Shown here piece by piece: positions 45,394 through 54,940 of a stretch of DNA of 64,000 nucleotides. Position 1 is the stretch's first letter; each line of letters begins with the position of its first letter. The notes under the pieces are model-generated. The model had not been told where the DNA came from and ran no database searches. It worked only from the letters and a program-made list of their open reading frames with translations. A program made the translations under genes and the position numbers. The stretch is from Microbulbifer variabilis (GTDB taxonomy: Bacteria > Pseudomonadota > Gammaproteobacteria > Pseudomonadales > Cellvibrionaceae), in the NCBI RefSeq assembly GCF_020524905.1, contig NZ_JAIVKI010000006.1, positions 163,133 through 227,132 of the forward strand, given 5' to 3'.

Positions 45394-46039
45394 ACGATGA
45401 GCCCTGATGATTTTTAACATTTTCATAGCGATCATCGTGACCACTTATTTCATATGTATATCTACGCCTAAAGGCTATTTTCTACTGCTATATCAATAGG
45501 CTACTGCCACGGTGCACAGGAAAAACAAATACCCATTACCGCTATCCTGTGCTCTAATAGCTTGATAATTTTTAGGAAGTTTTCCTAAATTTTATGATTT
45601 CCCAGAGGGGATAAGCACGATGGTAGAAAAATGCTGGTCTATTTCTTCAAAAATGAAACGATCTCAGACCATCCTTTGTTAGCTTACAGTGGCCTTACAA
45701 GGTACAGAGCATTTCCAGGATTTGTGCCTAATCAATTAATTCGTAGAAAATCAAAATTGAATAGCTGCGCCATTATCTTAGACAGCGGTCCATGAAAGCA
45801 AGTAATTATACGGGATAGAGTGTAATTCGAGAGACTACTGGTTCTATACCTAGTTGTTTCTCATTTTACAAAACAGGTAGAGGCTTCCACCCTCTAAGGG
45901 AGATGACTAACTGGACATTAATCTGGAGTCAGTCCATAAATTTCGTAATTCATAGCCGTCAATGCGACACAACCACCTAATTGTTTACTTTGCTTAAAAT
46001 AACGTTTAATTGATATTAGTTTAAATACAAACGAAACAT
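45394..46039. other. A+T-rich region without clear genes
   Basis: About 650 bp. It includes a perfect hairpin TTTAGGAA-GTT-TTCCTAAA (45571-45589), an 8-bp inverted repeat GCACAGGA/TCCTGTGC (45514-45521 and 45545-45552), and a 54-codon plus-strand open frame (45631-45795) that is not recognisable. If the small genes are cassettes, an integrase would be expected on this side, but none is present. Confidence 0.4.
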
Positions 46040-48586
46040 TTATTCTACGGTGCAATCGTACAAGCGTTGCCGGTTCCAAAAATAACCCAACTGCTGTGAA
46101 AGTTGTTCGCCGTTCTTACTTGTTTGGATTTGCCAATGTTCGGGATACAGGTTTTGATAAAAAATATCCCCAAAACGATAGTCAGCTAAAACAATCACGC
46201 CTCGATCTGACTCAGTGCGAATCACTCTTCCCGCTGTCTGCAATACCCGGGTCATGCCGGGATAGCGGTAGGCAATATCAAACCCATCAATCGCCGAGGG
46301 GGCCTGCGGGTGCTCTGCTGATTGTCGTAGTAGCTCTTGCTCTTCATTTACCTGGGGAAGGCCGGTACCTACGATAATTGTGCCGATCAATTTCTCCCCG
46401 ACAAAATCAACGCCCTCAGCAAAGACTCCTCCCATAATGGCAAAACCCAGGCTTTGTGCACCTTCACTAAACGAGGCTAAAAAGGCTTCTCTTTCGCAAT
46501 CACTGGCTCCGGGTGTTTGTTGTAGCAGTTGTATCTCCGGGTGATCCATTTTGAATCGCTCTGCAACTATTTGCAGGAACTGATATGAAGGGAAAAACAC
46601 CAGATAGTTGCCGGGATGGCTACGGTAAACGCGAGCAATCAGATCCACTAATGCTGGTAGCGCACTCTGACGTGCCTGGTAGCGGGTATCTAAGTAAGAA
46701 CAAAGAAATACGCCCTGGCGGGAGGGTTCGAAAGGCGAAGGAAGTACCAAGTATGGGGTCTCGGGCTCGACCCCAAGTTGTGCAGAGACGAAGTCTATGG
46801 GGCGCAGTGTGGCTGAGAACAGAATGCTTCCATGAAACTGGGAAAATGACTCCCGTAGGAAGTCTGCGGCATTCAGGCATATTAGCTTTAGCTGGTGCTC
46901 CTCCCAGGGGGCATCCCGATCGATTACACGTGTGAGGGCTTGGTGTTGATCTGAAAGGATTTGTTCTATGCAGGCGTATCGATATAGATTTTTCAACCAG
47001 TCCCCGATCTCCTCAGGGGGAGGTTTTGCCTGTTCCGATAGTTCATTCAATGTATCTAACACCTTTTGGATAGCGCGAGACACAGCCGCAGGGCGATCCT
47101 TTTCGCTATCCAGCGTGCTACACCAGGCTTTTACACTTTGGTTTGAGCGCATTTCCTTATAGAGGTTTTGCTCTTGAAACCGTTTGCTCCATTGAGAAAG
47201 TGCGCGCACCAGGGATTGGATGTGCCGATACAACTGTGGGTGACTGCTCTTGCAAGCCAAGGCGGCGCGGCGACTATCTTTGCGGCTCAAACTGGCACTG
47301 TGCATTTCCCGTGCACGCTCGCTCAGGTTATGCGCTTCATCTACCAATAGTGCGCGCTTGTAACGTGAATCTTGCAGTGTGGAAATACACACTAAGGGGT
47401 CAAAGACATAATTGAAGTCACAGACCACCAGATCGGCCCAGGGCAGCATTTGCAGGGACAGCTCAAATGGGCAGAGATGCCACTGATCGCCAACTTTCGC
47501 GATTTCTTCAGGGGTGATTAAAGGTTGCCCCAACAGTTGTTGGCGCGCTTGGGGCAAGCGCTCATAAAAGCCTCTGGTGCGAGGGCAGATACCCTCTTCA
47601 TCGCGACTGCACAATCCCAGTTTGCATGCACAGGTCTTATCGCGGGCGCGCAACTCCAGCAGAGAGAGCTTTAGACCAACCTGATGTAGCTTGTTAATAG
47701 TCTCCCGCACCACCTGCCTGCCAGAGTTTTTCGCGGTGAGATAGAGCAGCTGATCCACCTTTCCCTCACCAAGGGCTTTGATAGCGGGGAATAGGGTGCT
47801 AATCGTTTTGCCAATACCAGTGGGTGCCTCGACCATCAGTTGGCCGGCATCCCTGAGACAGCGATAAACGGATACCGCCAGCTGGCGTTGACCGGGTCGG
47901 TATTCGGGGAAGGGAAACGATAAATCTTTTGCAGTGCGAATCACCCGTTGTCGGTGCGCTTTCCAGTCACTATGCCACTGGATATATAAGGTGAGGGCAT
48001 CCTTGGCAAAACTCTCCAGCGCCCTCCAGGTGAAAAGGCGCTGCTCTGGGTGGGATTTTTTCTCCTTGAGGTTGTACCAGAGCATTTGCAACGAGACTTC
48101 TGCAACGGAATTGCCATTTTGCCGAAGCTGTTGCAAGTAACAGAAACCATAGATTTTAAGCTGGGCCCAATGTAGCCGGCGAGTGGCCTCTGGCAACGTA
48201 TCTGGGTGGCAATAGGTGGTTTTGATTTCATCCAGCTGGGCTGGCTGGTGCAAGTCAGCTTGTGGGTGAAAGATATCCACCCGTCCCTCTAAGACAACAT
48301 CCTGGCCAGCGCACTCCAGCTGCACTTGCAAACGGTATTCGGCTTCCGACCCTTTAGGGCGCCGCTTTTGCAGCTTTTGGTGGGCCCGAATACCCTCTTG
48401 GGCAGTTGGACCTGGCCCACCGGTATGAATCAAATCCCCACTGCGGCAGGAGAAAGCCACTAATTCACCCACAGAAACCTGTAGGGTAGGGGTGCATTTG
48501 GAAGGGGTATGATCCTCTGCAGGCTCTTTTATCAGATCTGGCTTTTTGAGCGCCTTTCCCACGACTGTTCTCAAGGCTACAACCAC
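46040..48586 (-). CDS. XPD/DinG-like Fe-S helicase with RecB-like nuclease motif
   Basis: An 848-residue superfamily 2 helicase. Walker A is EAPTGIGKT (about 253-261) and the DEAH box LLVDEAHN (about 415). Between them, Cys residues in TCACKLGLCSRDEEGIC and HLCPFEL are placed like the Fe-S cluster ligands of XPD. The N-terminal part has GRVDIF, then LDEIKTT, then HWAQLKIYGF, the D..ExK..QxxxY pattern of RecB/Cas4-type PD-(D/E)XK nucleases. Start is probably GTG at 48586, overlapping the fan1 stop by ten bases, so the two are coupled. Likely role: repair of blocked or cross-linked DNA. Confidence 0.85.
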   Translation of the reverse strand: MVVALRTVVGKALKKPDLIKEPAEDHTPSKCTPTLQVSVGELVAFSCRSGDLIHTGGPGPTAQEGIRAHQKLQKRRPKGSEAEYRLQVQLECAGQDVVLEGRVDIFHPQADLHQPAQLDEIKTTYCHPDTLPEATRRLHWAQLKIYGFCYLQQLRQNGNSVAEVSLQMLWYNLKEKKSHPEQRLFTWRALESFAKDALTLYIQWHSDWKAHRQRVIRTAKDLSFPFPEYRPGQRQLAVSVYRCLRDAGQLMVEAPTGIGKTISTLFPAIKALGEGKVDQLLYLTAKNSGRQVVRETINKLHQVGLKLSLLELRARDKTCACKLGLCSRDEEGICPRTRGFYERLPQARQQLLGQPLITPEEIAKVGDQWHLCPFELSLQMLPWADLVVCDFNYVFDPLVCISTLQDSRYKRALLVDEAHNLSERAREMHSASLSRKDSRRAALACKSSHPQLYRHIQSLVRALSQWSKRFQEQNLYKEMRSNQSVKAWCSTLDSEKDRPAAVSRAIQKVLDTLNELSEQAKPPPEEIGDWLKNLYRYACIEQILSDQHQALTRVIDRDAPWEEHQLKLICLNAADFLRESFSQFHGSILFSATLRPIDFVSAQLGVEPETPYLVLPSPFEPSRQGVFLCSYLDTRYQARQSALPALVDLIARVYRSHPGNYLVFFPSYQFLQIVAERFKMDHPEIQLLQQTPGASDCEREAFLASFSEGAQSLGFAIMGGVFAEGVDFVGEKLIGTIIVGTGLPQVNEEQELLRQSAEHPQAPSAIDGFDIAYRYPGMTRVLQTAGRVIRTESDRGVIVLADYRFGDIFYQNLYPEHWQIQTSKNGEQLSQQLGYFWNRQRLYDCTVE

Positions 48587-50232
48587 TCCACATGTATCAC
48601 CCGGTGGGGAATATTATGGACCGCGAAGAAAGTCAGCCAACGCTGCTGGTTTTGTTGCAGACGATCTCCGGGGCCTTTGACCTCTACAAGCTCATAGCCA
48701 CCTTTATCTGGAAACAAAATCAGATCTGGCAGGCCATTGCGATGATGGGTGATGTCGCCAAGTAAGCGCTGAAACAGTGAACGCCAGTGCTCAACCGGGA
48801 TACGATCCAGGGCTAGCTCCAGCAGTTCCAGAGAGAGCGCCTCCCAGGCGACGAGCGGATTAGCAATGCCCAGCTTCTCCCGATAGGTTTCCATAACCCG
48901 TCGTTTTAGTGCACTTGGACTGAGCTCTGTTAGCCGCTGTTCAAACAGAGTATGTCGCGAGGTATAAAAATGTGGAGTGCGGAAATCACTTGGAGCTATC
49001 TGGAAGGGGTTATAAAAAGCACCGGGAATGGGAGCAAACAGAATGTCCCAGATATAGAGGCCGAGTACCCCGTTAAATAAACTGTTCTCCACATAGTGGC
49101 AGATACCTTCCTCCCGGCTAGCCAGCTCCAAAGCCGTTTGAATCTCTACTCTTTCTGGAGATTGGGGCAGAGTAAATACTTCAAGCTGTGGCTGGCAAGG
49201 TTGTGGATTCGCCCAGTTCTGGGTAGAGCCCATCCGTTTGGCGGTACGACATCCAAAGCTTTCAGCAAAATACCGCTCGGCTTCATTGAGTGGGGAGTCG
49301 AGAATTTCCCGGCAAAGGCAAAGTGCCAGCTCGGGATTGTCACGTTTAACCGCAATTCTCGCGCGGCGTTCACGGGCCGGAGGTTGCCCGCAGTCTCGAT
49401 AGAGGCTCTCGGCGGCCTCTAGCTGATCCAGTCTTTCCAGTTGGCGGGCCAGTTTTAGGCGCAGGCGATCCACTCGCCGCGCTAGTGTCAAATCCCCCGG
49501 AAGGCCAATTGGCAATTGGCTGGCAAGCTCGAGAATTTCACTGGCACCACTAGCCAGCACCTCCTCGGCCTGCTCCAGGCAATCGTAGTAGAGCAAATAC
49601 TGTTCGATTTGCTCACGGCTTTGGAAGGGCAGTTGGTGCCTGTCTAGTGTGTAGGACTCATACCGGTACAACCCAAGATCCCTTAGCACATAATCGGTTA
49701 GGTCCTGATTCAGGTTGCCAAAAAAGCATAGTTTGAAAGTTTGGAAGTATTCAGCCCCCTGAAATGCTAGCAGGCCCTCTTCGGCCATCAGCTCTTCTCG
49801 CCATTCTGTGGAGGAAGCTATCAGGGCCTCTTCCAGCTCCATCCGCTTGAGGGACTTGCTCAAACCAATCGGGCCTGCTACGTATAACTCTGTTTTGGTA
49901 AACAGTGCTAAAAGCTCTCGATCCTGCAGGGAAGGGTTCCTGATCAAAAGCCCTGCGGAGCAAAGAGAATCTACAGCCTCGGTAAGCTTGCTGATTTCCT
50001 GGTAAGACAGCTTTCCCTCTCTGAACAGAGCCCCAGCTGATGATGGGACCCCCTTGCGAGAGAGTAGCCTTACATAAAGACGCTGGCTATCGGCATCAAG
50101 CTCACAAAATAACCTGTAAAAACTCAGTTCGCTGGTGGAGAGAAGCTGCGTATAGCGAGAAACAACAAAATCAACCAGTGTGCGAAAATTGGTTAAATAG
50201 TAATCAGGTGCTAGCTCAATAGAGATGGCCAT
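48577..50232 (-). CDS. FAN1-like VRR-NUC nuclease
   Basis: A 551-residue protein. The C-terminal VRR-NUC domain shows GLPDLILF then YELVEVKGPGDRLQQNQQRWLTFF (about 500-540), with the Asp, Glu-x-Lys and Gln expected of the active site. Upstream are a SAP-like N-terminal region and a helical TPR-like middle, the order known for bacterial FAN1. FAN1 is a structure-selective nuclease that unhooks DNA interstrand cross-links. It is the first gene of a two-gene unit with the helicase, which overlaps it by ten bases. Confidence 0.9.
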   Translation of the reverse strand: MAISIELAPDYYLTNFRTLVDFVVSRYTQLLSTSELSFYRLFCELDADSQRLYVRLLSRKGVPSSAGALFREGKLSYQEISKLTEAVDSLCSAGLLIRNPSLQDRELLALFTKTELYVAGPIGLSKSLKRMELEEALIASSTEWREELMAEEGLLAFQGAEYFQTFKLCFFGNLNQDLTDYVLRDLGLYRYESYTLDRHQLPFQSREQIEQYLLYYDCLEQAEEVLASGASEILELASQLPIGLPGDLTLARRVDRLRLKLARQLERLDQLEAAESLYRDCGQPPARERRARIAVKRDNPELALCLCREILDSPLNEAERYFAESFGCRTAKRMGSTQNWANPQPCQPQLEVFTLPQSPERVEIQTALELASREEGICHYVENSLFNGVLGLYIWDILFAPIPGAFYNPFQIAPSDFRTPHFYTSRHTLFEQRLTELSPSALKRRVMETYREKLGIANPLVAWEALSLELLELALDRIPVEHWRSLFQRLLGDITHHRNGLPDLILFPDKGGYELVEVKGPGDRLQQNQQRWLTFFAVHNIPHRVIHVEWL

Positions 50233-50564
50233 GGTAAGGGCAACAGTGTGTCAACAATGAATCGTGGTGAGTAGTATCGATATAGAGGCTGTATGGTTGT
50301 ACAGCATATCGCTTCTGGAGACAAAGCTATAGGCTGACTTTACGGCCATAGAAAAAGCACTGCAGCGGTAAGGTTTAGATGATTCCGAGAAGCTTCCTCA
50401 CTGGTAAAAGTATCAGTACTTCAACAGACTTTTGGGCAAGCTATACCAGAAAAAGAGTTTTAGGGATGGAGTGAGAACAAATAAGGAATAAATTGTAATC
50501 GGTGAGTTAAGTTACTCAAAGATTTTATCCATCGTCTTGGGAATGGTAATGTAAATAGGCTTGT
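50233..50564. other. Intergenic region, no gene seen
   Basis: About 330 bp between the fan1 start and the terminator of the next minus-strand gene. It must hold the promoter of the fan1-helicase unit. No LexA-type box was recognised. Confidence 0.45.
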
Positions 50565-50595
50565 AAATAGAAGGGGCTAAGCGCCCCTCCTATTT
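50565..50595 (-). terminator. Hairpin terminator of the gene at 50629
   Basis: AAATAGAAGGGGC (50565-50577), loop TAAGC, GCCCCTCCTATTT (50583-50595): a 13-bp stem with one mismatch, 34 bp after the stop of the minus-strand gene. The tail is only weakly T-rich. Confidence 0.6.
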
Positions 50596-50628
50596 AGCCG
50601 AAAATGGCATCACCTAGCGCTGTAAAAC

Positions 50629-51081
50629 TCAAGAAGCTTGAATTGAGGTTTTGCTTTGATGCGCGTTCGACTTGGGAACCTGTACTCTATATTCTGGGAA
50701 CATATTTACGGTAACAGTAAAGTCACACTTAGTCGGACCAGCAACATGCTTCAGGCCCCACCAATATTTTAATTTAACGGTTTCGCCTGGGGCGATGGGG
50801 TGGCCGTAGCTAATAAAGCCGTCTTCTATTGGAGTGCCGGCTGAATTACACAGGTAGGCATCCCAGGTCATACCATTATCATCAAGATCCAGGAATACTT
50901 TGGCGTCGAGGATAGGAAATTTTCCGGTATTTTTGAGTTCTATAAGCCCCTGAATATAACTTCCTTCAGTAGAGTCTTCTATGCCAGTCCATGCAGCCCA
51001 GTGAAAACTGGTTGCCTCAAGACTATCAGAAATAAATGGCTTATCTGTATCCCAACCTTCAACATGACCAATATTTGACAT
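50629..51081 (-). CDS. Protein of unknown function, beta-rich
   Basis: 150 residues, no signal peptide and no membrane segment. It has many aromatic residues (SFHWAAWTG, YWWGLKHVAG) and alternating hydrophobic pattern suggestive of a beta sandwich (GLIELKNTGKFPILDAKVFLDLD). Not recognised. AAAAGGA precedes the ATG and a hairpin follows the stop, so it is a separate unit. Confidence 0.6.
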   Translation of the reverse strand: MSNIGHVEGWDTDKPFISDSLEATSFHWAAWTGIEDSTEGSYIQGLIELKNTGKFPILDAKVFLDLDDNGMTWDAYLCNSAGTPIEDGFISYGHPIAPGETVKLKYWWGLKHVAGPTKCDFTVTVNMFPEYRVQVPKSNAHQSKTSIQAS

Positions 51082-51516
51082 GATTAATCCTTTTCTTCAG
51101 AAATATCATTAATAAATTAATGACTGCAAGTGGGTACCGCCTATTTTTTAAAACGAAAGCCTAGGAAGAGGGGAGACAAAACAATAGCAAATCAAAAAAT
51201 CATGAGATGTATGTTCTGGGCTTTACCCTAAGATCCCTGCTAACTGTGCACCCCTTGGTGCACAGGCGGAGTATCGGGGCCATAAAAGCCGATATCAACC
51301 CTTAAATATTGGATGAGCAGTAATGGCGAGATGAATAGCGCCATTTTTTTTGCTGAGGATATTATGCATGCCACACAAAGAGTTTTTAACCCATCGCTTT
51401 ATATTGTGCCAATAACAATTGGTCTTCATAAAGGCTGGCTAAATTAAAGTAAATTCTACCAAGGTATTCAGGGCTATGGTTTTGCAATCAGAAAAGGAGT
51501 AAAAGAAGAGCGACTC
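51082..51516. other. Intergenic region with strong short hairpin
   Basis: CTGTGCACC (51244-51252), four-base loop, GGTGCACAG (51257-51265): a perfect 9-bp stem. It may be a terminator or an operator. The rest of the 435 bp shows no gene. Confidence 0.45.
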
Positions 51517-51948
51517 TTATTTTATATATCGAAAAACTTTACGATACCTAAAGATAATAAACCAAAGAAATAAGGCAAGTGGTGTAATCATCAAGACGGC
51601 CATTTGATTTTTTAATACCGCCATGTTCATTGTGATGATCACCGTGCCCAGCTCATAAACGTCAGTGACGATGATTACAGGCAGGAAAAACGCCCAAAAT
51701 CTTGCGGTGCCAATTTTTTTGGCGAAGGCCAGCCCAAAAAAACCTACAAAATAAGTGGTGTAAATGATCAAGCTCGCGATCAACCACCATATTGGCTGGT
51801 TGTGCTCATTGTAGGCAAAGGCTTCAAACTGAGATGTCGCTTCTATCGGAACCAGAAGGAAAAACAATACCTTCCAGAGCACACTTGGCTTATAGATTAA
51901 AGTTCCATTACCAAGAGCACTATCTGAGGCCCGGTAGAGTTCATGCAT
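51517..51948 (-). CDS. Four-helix membrane protein of unknown function
   Basis: 143 residues with about four hydrophobic segments (near 24-42, 54-76, 84-102 and 113-133) and a basic C terminus (FRYRKVFRYIK) that would face the cytoplasm. Not recognised. It stands alone, with long non-coding stretches on both sides. Confidence 0.6.
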   Translation of the reverse strand: MHELYRASDSALGNGTLIYKPSVLWKVLFFLLVPIEATSQFEAFAYNEHNQPIWWLIASLIIYTTYFVGFFGLAFAKKIGTARFWAFFLPVIIVTDVYELGTVIITMNMAVLKNQMAVLMITPLALFLWFIIFRYRKVFRYIK

Positions 51949-52420
51949 GAAACATACCTATTATTATTACTTTGCCGTTTATAAACCGTTCATTACAGAT
52001 AATCTTGTTAACCCAAGATTCTCGAAGCTCTCCTGATAGAAGAGGCTAGCTAGGGGCGCCACAATCAACGAGAGGGCGCAGAGGATATTCTGATCCCAGG
52101 CAAAGTCAACTAATTAATCCGCCATTTTTATGACAATGCGAAATCGACCTGAAAACCACATTTTTTAGTCGAATTCATACTGCTTGAATGCGGCATGTTA
52201 GAGGATAAAACAGGGCAATACCTATTAGGTGGTAAATTTCTGTGACGCCAAACGCAAAGTCATGATTTAACCTTTGATGACATGGCGTGCATTCACATAA
52301 AGCAATCATCTTTCCTGTTGTCAGTTATTCATTTAAGGGAGTATTTTTCCTTTAGCCTTTTAATAATTTTAAAGACAAAAACAAAACCGCAGAATTTTTT
52401 TGCTACAGAGCCGTATCGCA
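51949..52420. other. Intergenic region, 472 bp, no gene seen
   Basis: Between two minus-strand genes. An open plus-strand frame of 67 codons (52282-52485) overlaps the end of the ybaN-like gene and is not protein-like. Nothing else was recognised. Confidence 0.45.
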
Positions 52421-52810
52421 TTATTGCTCTGCTGGTTCGGGTCGACTCCAAACCCAAAATAACCCGCAGCCAATGCCACCAATAGCGAAAAACAGTAAAT
52501 ACAGATTGGCGATATGATGAATAGCCAGTGCCATAGAGAGAGCCATAGTCAAGGTGGCCAGCAGTTTGGTTCTCCTGCTGATATAACCACTGCGCCAGGT
52601 TCTTAACAGGTGCCCAAACAATCGATGGTCCTCAATCCACTGGTGCAGTCGTTCAGAACTTTTAGAGGCCGCCCAGGCCCCCACAACAATGAATACCGCA
52701 GAAGGTAATCCCGGCAGGATTGCGCCAATGATTCCGACAAGGATAAAGAAACAAGCTACGGCTCCCCATAGCCAGCGCAGCCAACCATTGGCTAACGGAG
52801 GGGTTTCCAT
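52421..52810 (-). CDS. YbaN/DUF454-family membrane protein
   Basis: The frame is open from 52906, but the ATG at 52810 gives the family-like N terminus (129 residues). Motifs typical of DUF454: GIIGAILPGLPSAVFIVVGAWAASKSSERLHQW and HRLFGHLLRTWR, followed by two more hydrophobic segments. Three to four membrane helices in all. YbaN has no established function. The usual LPTTPF reads LPSAVF here. Confidence 0.82.
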   Translation of the reverse strand: METPPLANGWLRWLWGAVACFFILVGIIGAILPGLPSAVFIVVGAWAASKSSERLHQWIEDHRLFGHLLRTWRSGYISRRTKLLATLTMALSMALAIHHIANLYLLFFAIGGIGCGLFWVWSRPEPAEQ

Positions 52811-52906
52811 ATCAGGCACTTCTTCATTATGTAGACTCAACCTAAATCTCCACTTACTAACCCACTTCACAGATAAAAGAACAGCTACTTGCAACCGCCT
52901 GCTCAC

Positions 52907-53324
52907 TATATCAAATCAGCTGTTATTAGTGACACCTGAATCATGCACATTCCCAGTCGGGTTTGGCAGTTATTTCTTAAGAAAATTTTAGGAATGAATA
53001 GGTTATTTCAAGTAATAACATCATTAAGATGACAATGTGTCACGGAAAACACCAAAATGATTATTCTATTAATCAGTCACATCCCTTTTAGTTTTATTGG
53101 AATTCTCTACATAACTGAAACTGACGCCTAAAAAACACCCAAATGCTGCTGTTTTATGAAAGCAATAAGAATATCAGCTTCTTTTTCCACCCTTATAACC
53201 CGTCATAGAAAACACCTCCATCAATACACGATGTCTTCGAGTGATAGCGACTTTAACACTACACTCATTATCAGTACTGACCTTGGCACCCAATCTTCAT
53301 ATTTTGATATGAGTAATAAGCACT
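52907..53324. promoter_or_regulatory. Upstream region of the hydrogenase operon
   Basis: About 420 bp. It contains the perfect palindrome TTTCTTAAGAAA (52973-52984) and A+T-rich sequence up to the hydB start. No full FNR (TTGAT-N4-ATCAA) site was found. The promoter of the 10-kb operon must lie here. Confidence 0.4.
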
Positions 53325-54467
53325 ATGGATTATCGGCTGCAAGCGTCCGACCTGGAGTGCCTCATTCAAGCAATCCGCAATAAGGGCTACCTACTGTATG
53401 GGCCCACACTAATTGACGGGGCCATAACCTACGGTGAGATTCACTCGGTTTCAAACCTCCCGCAGGGGTGGACCGATGATCAACAGGCAGGGCAGTACCG
53501 GGTTATGCGCCGGGGGGACAAAGCCTATTTTGGCTACGCTGTGGGCCCACATTCCTGGAAGAAATATCTACAATTGCCTCGCCGGCCTGTGTGGAAGGTA
53601 GCCAAGCAAAATCAAGCCATAGAAATTATTGAGGTTCAGGAGACAGTCCCTAAGCAGGCGTTCCTGGGAGTGCGTAGCTGTGAGTTGCACGCAATCGCCA
53701 TCCAAGATCGGATCTTATCTCAGGGGGATTATCGTAATGAGAGCTACCGCCAGAGGCGGGCGCAGTTGTTCACCGTTGCGCTGAACTGCACCTCGGCGGC
53801 AGATACCTGCTTTTGCACTTCGATGAACACCGGCCCCGAGGTCACTCTGCCCAGCGATCTGACCATGACCGAGATGATTGAGGGCAGGGAGCATTTCTTC
53901 GTAATTAGTGGTGGTTCAGAAGCTGGCACAAAGATTATGGAAAAACTCCCTTTACGCCCAATTAGCGAGGGGGAAAGAAAACTGGCCAAAGAAAGGGTGG
54001 AACGGTTGGCAGAGGAGATGCGGCGCGGACCGCGCCACTTCGATAGTTCAGATCTAAAAGAGTTGCTTTATAGAAACCTCGATAGTTCTAACTGGGAAAA
54101 GGTTGCGGATCGTTGTCTGTCCTGTGCCAACTGCACTATGGCCTGCCCAACGTGCTTTTGCTCCACCGTTGAAGACACCACTGACCTCAGCGGAGAACAT
54201 GCCGAGCGCTGGGAGCGTTGGGATTCCTGCTTTACTGCGGACCTTAGCCATATTTCTGGTGGCTCAGTGCGTGCCGATACCCGCTCTCGTTACCGTCAGT
54301 GGATGACTCATAAACTGGCCAGTTGGCACGACCAATTTGATAGCTCTGGTTGCGTGGGCTGCGGTCGTTGTATCACCTGGTGCCCGGTGGGTATCGACCT
54401 CACCGAAGAGGTGCGCACTATCCGAGCCCTGGATCAAAAACAGGTGCGCAACCAGGAGAAACCATGA
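53325..54467 (+). CDS. hydB: Hydrogenase beta subunit, 4Fe-4S (HydB/HyhB-like)
   Basis: A 380-residue Fe-S protein. The C-terminal third carries two ferredoxin-type motifs, [14 protein letters not shown] (about 264-277) and [14 protein letters not shown] (about 340-353), which relay electrons. The N-terminal two-thirds ([44 protein letters not shown]) match the beta subunit of sulfhydrogenase/group 3b enzymes. First gene of an operon whose order (beta, gamma, delta, alpha) equals hydBGDA of Pyrococcus, here with one extra gene after hydB. Its stop overlaps the next start (ATGA). Location cytoplasmic. Confidence 0.88.
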   Translation: MDYRLQASDLECLIQAIRNKGYLLYGPTLIDGAITYGEIHSVSNLPQGWTDDQQAGQYRVMRRGDKAYFGYAVGPHSWKKYLQLPRRPVWKVAKQNQAIEIIEVQETVPKQAFLGVRSCELHAIAIQDRILSQGDYRNESYRQRRAQLFTVALNCTSAADTCFCTSMNTGPEVTLPSDLTMTEMIEGREHFFVISGGSEAGTKIMEKLPLRPISEGERKLAKERVERLAEEMRRGPRHFDSSDLKELLYRNLDSSNWEKVADRCLSCANCTMACPTCFCSTVEDTTDLSGEHAERWERWDSCFTADLSHISGGSVRADTRSRYRQWMTHKLASWHDQFDSSGCVGCGRCITWCPVGIDLTEEVRTIRALDQKQVRNQEKP

Positions 54468-54940
54468 AAACCATCGCCGATCTGCTCCATGAGCATCCCT
54501 TTTTTCGAGGTTTGGCGGAGAGTGATCTGCAGTTCCTGGCCTCCTGCGGAGAAAATTGTGTCTATCACAAAGGTGACTACTTGGCGCGGGAAAACAGCCA
54601 GGCAAACCATTTTTTCCTGATTCGCAGTGGCCGGGTTGCGGTGGAAACCTTTGTTCCACATCGCGGCCCGCTGTGCCTGCTCACTTTACGTGGCGGTGAT
54701 ATTTTCGGTTGGTCCTGGTTATTTCCGCCTTATATTTCGGCCTTTGATGCCCGCGCTCTGGAAGATGTACGTAGTCTGCGCCTAGGTGGGGAGTGCTTGC
54801 GCAATAAATGCGAACAGGAACCCAAACTGGGGTTTGAGCTAATGAAGCGCTTTGCGCGGATTGCCACCGAACGGCTTCAGTCCGCACGTATCCAATTGCT
54901 GGATATTTATGGGCCAGATCATCAGGGCCATACAGCATGA
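54464..54940 (+). CDS. Cyclic-nucleotide-binding-domain protein inside the hydrogenase operon
   Basis: A 158-residue protein made of one cNMP-binding/CRP-type beta-roll: FLASCGENCVYHKGDYLARE, then FFLIRSGRVAVETF and GGDIFGWSWLFPP (about 77-89), where CRP-family proteins have the phosphate-binding cassette. The region after it is a short helical stretch; there is no helix-turn-helix, so it is not a DNA-binding regulator. Both neighbours overlap it by four bases (ATGA), so it is made in step with the enzyme and may be a subunit or allosteric module. Whether it binds a nucleotide is unknown. Confidence 0.82.
   Translation: MKTIADLLHEHPFFRGLAESDLQFLASCGENCVYHKGDYLARENSQANHFFLIRSGRVAVETFVPHRGPLCLLTLRGGDIFGWSWLFPPYISAFDARALEDVRSLRLGGECLRNKCEQEPKLGFELMKRFARIATERLQSARIQLLDIYGPDHQGHTA

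Noticed and set aside
45911..45951. TGGAC...GTCCA repeat and GTCCATAAATTTCG-type sequence recalling an insertion-sequence end
   Set aside because: Only one short end-like sequence, no transposase remnant and no second inverted repeat were found.
53278..53300. TGGCAC-like sequence before hydB resembling a sigma-54 -24 box
   Set aside because: The -12 element that should follow reads CTTC rather than TTGC, so the promoter match fails.
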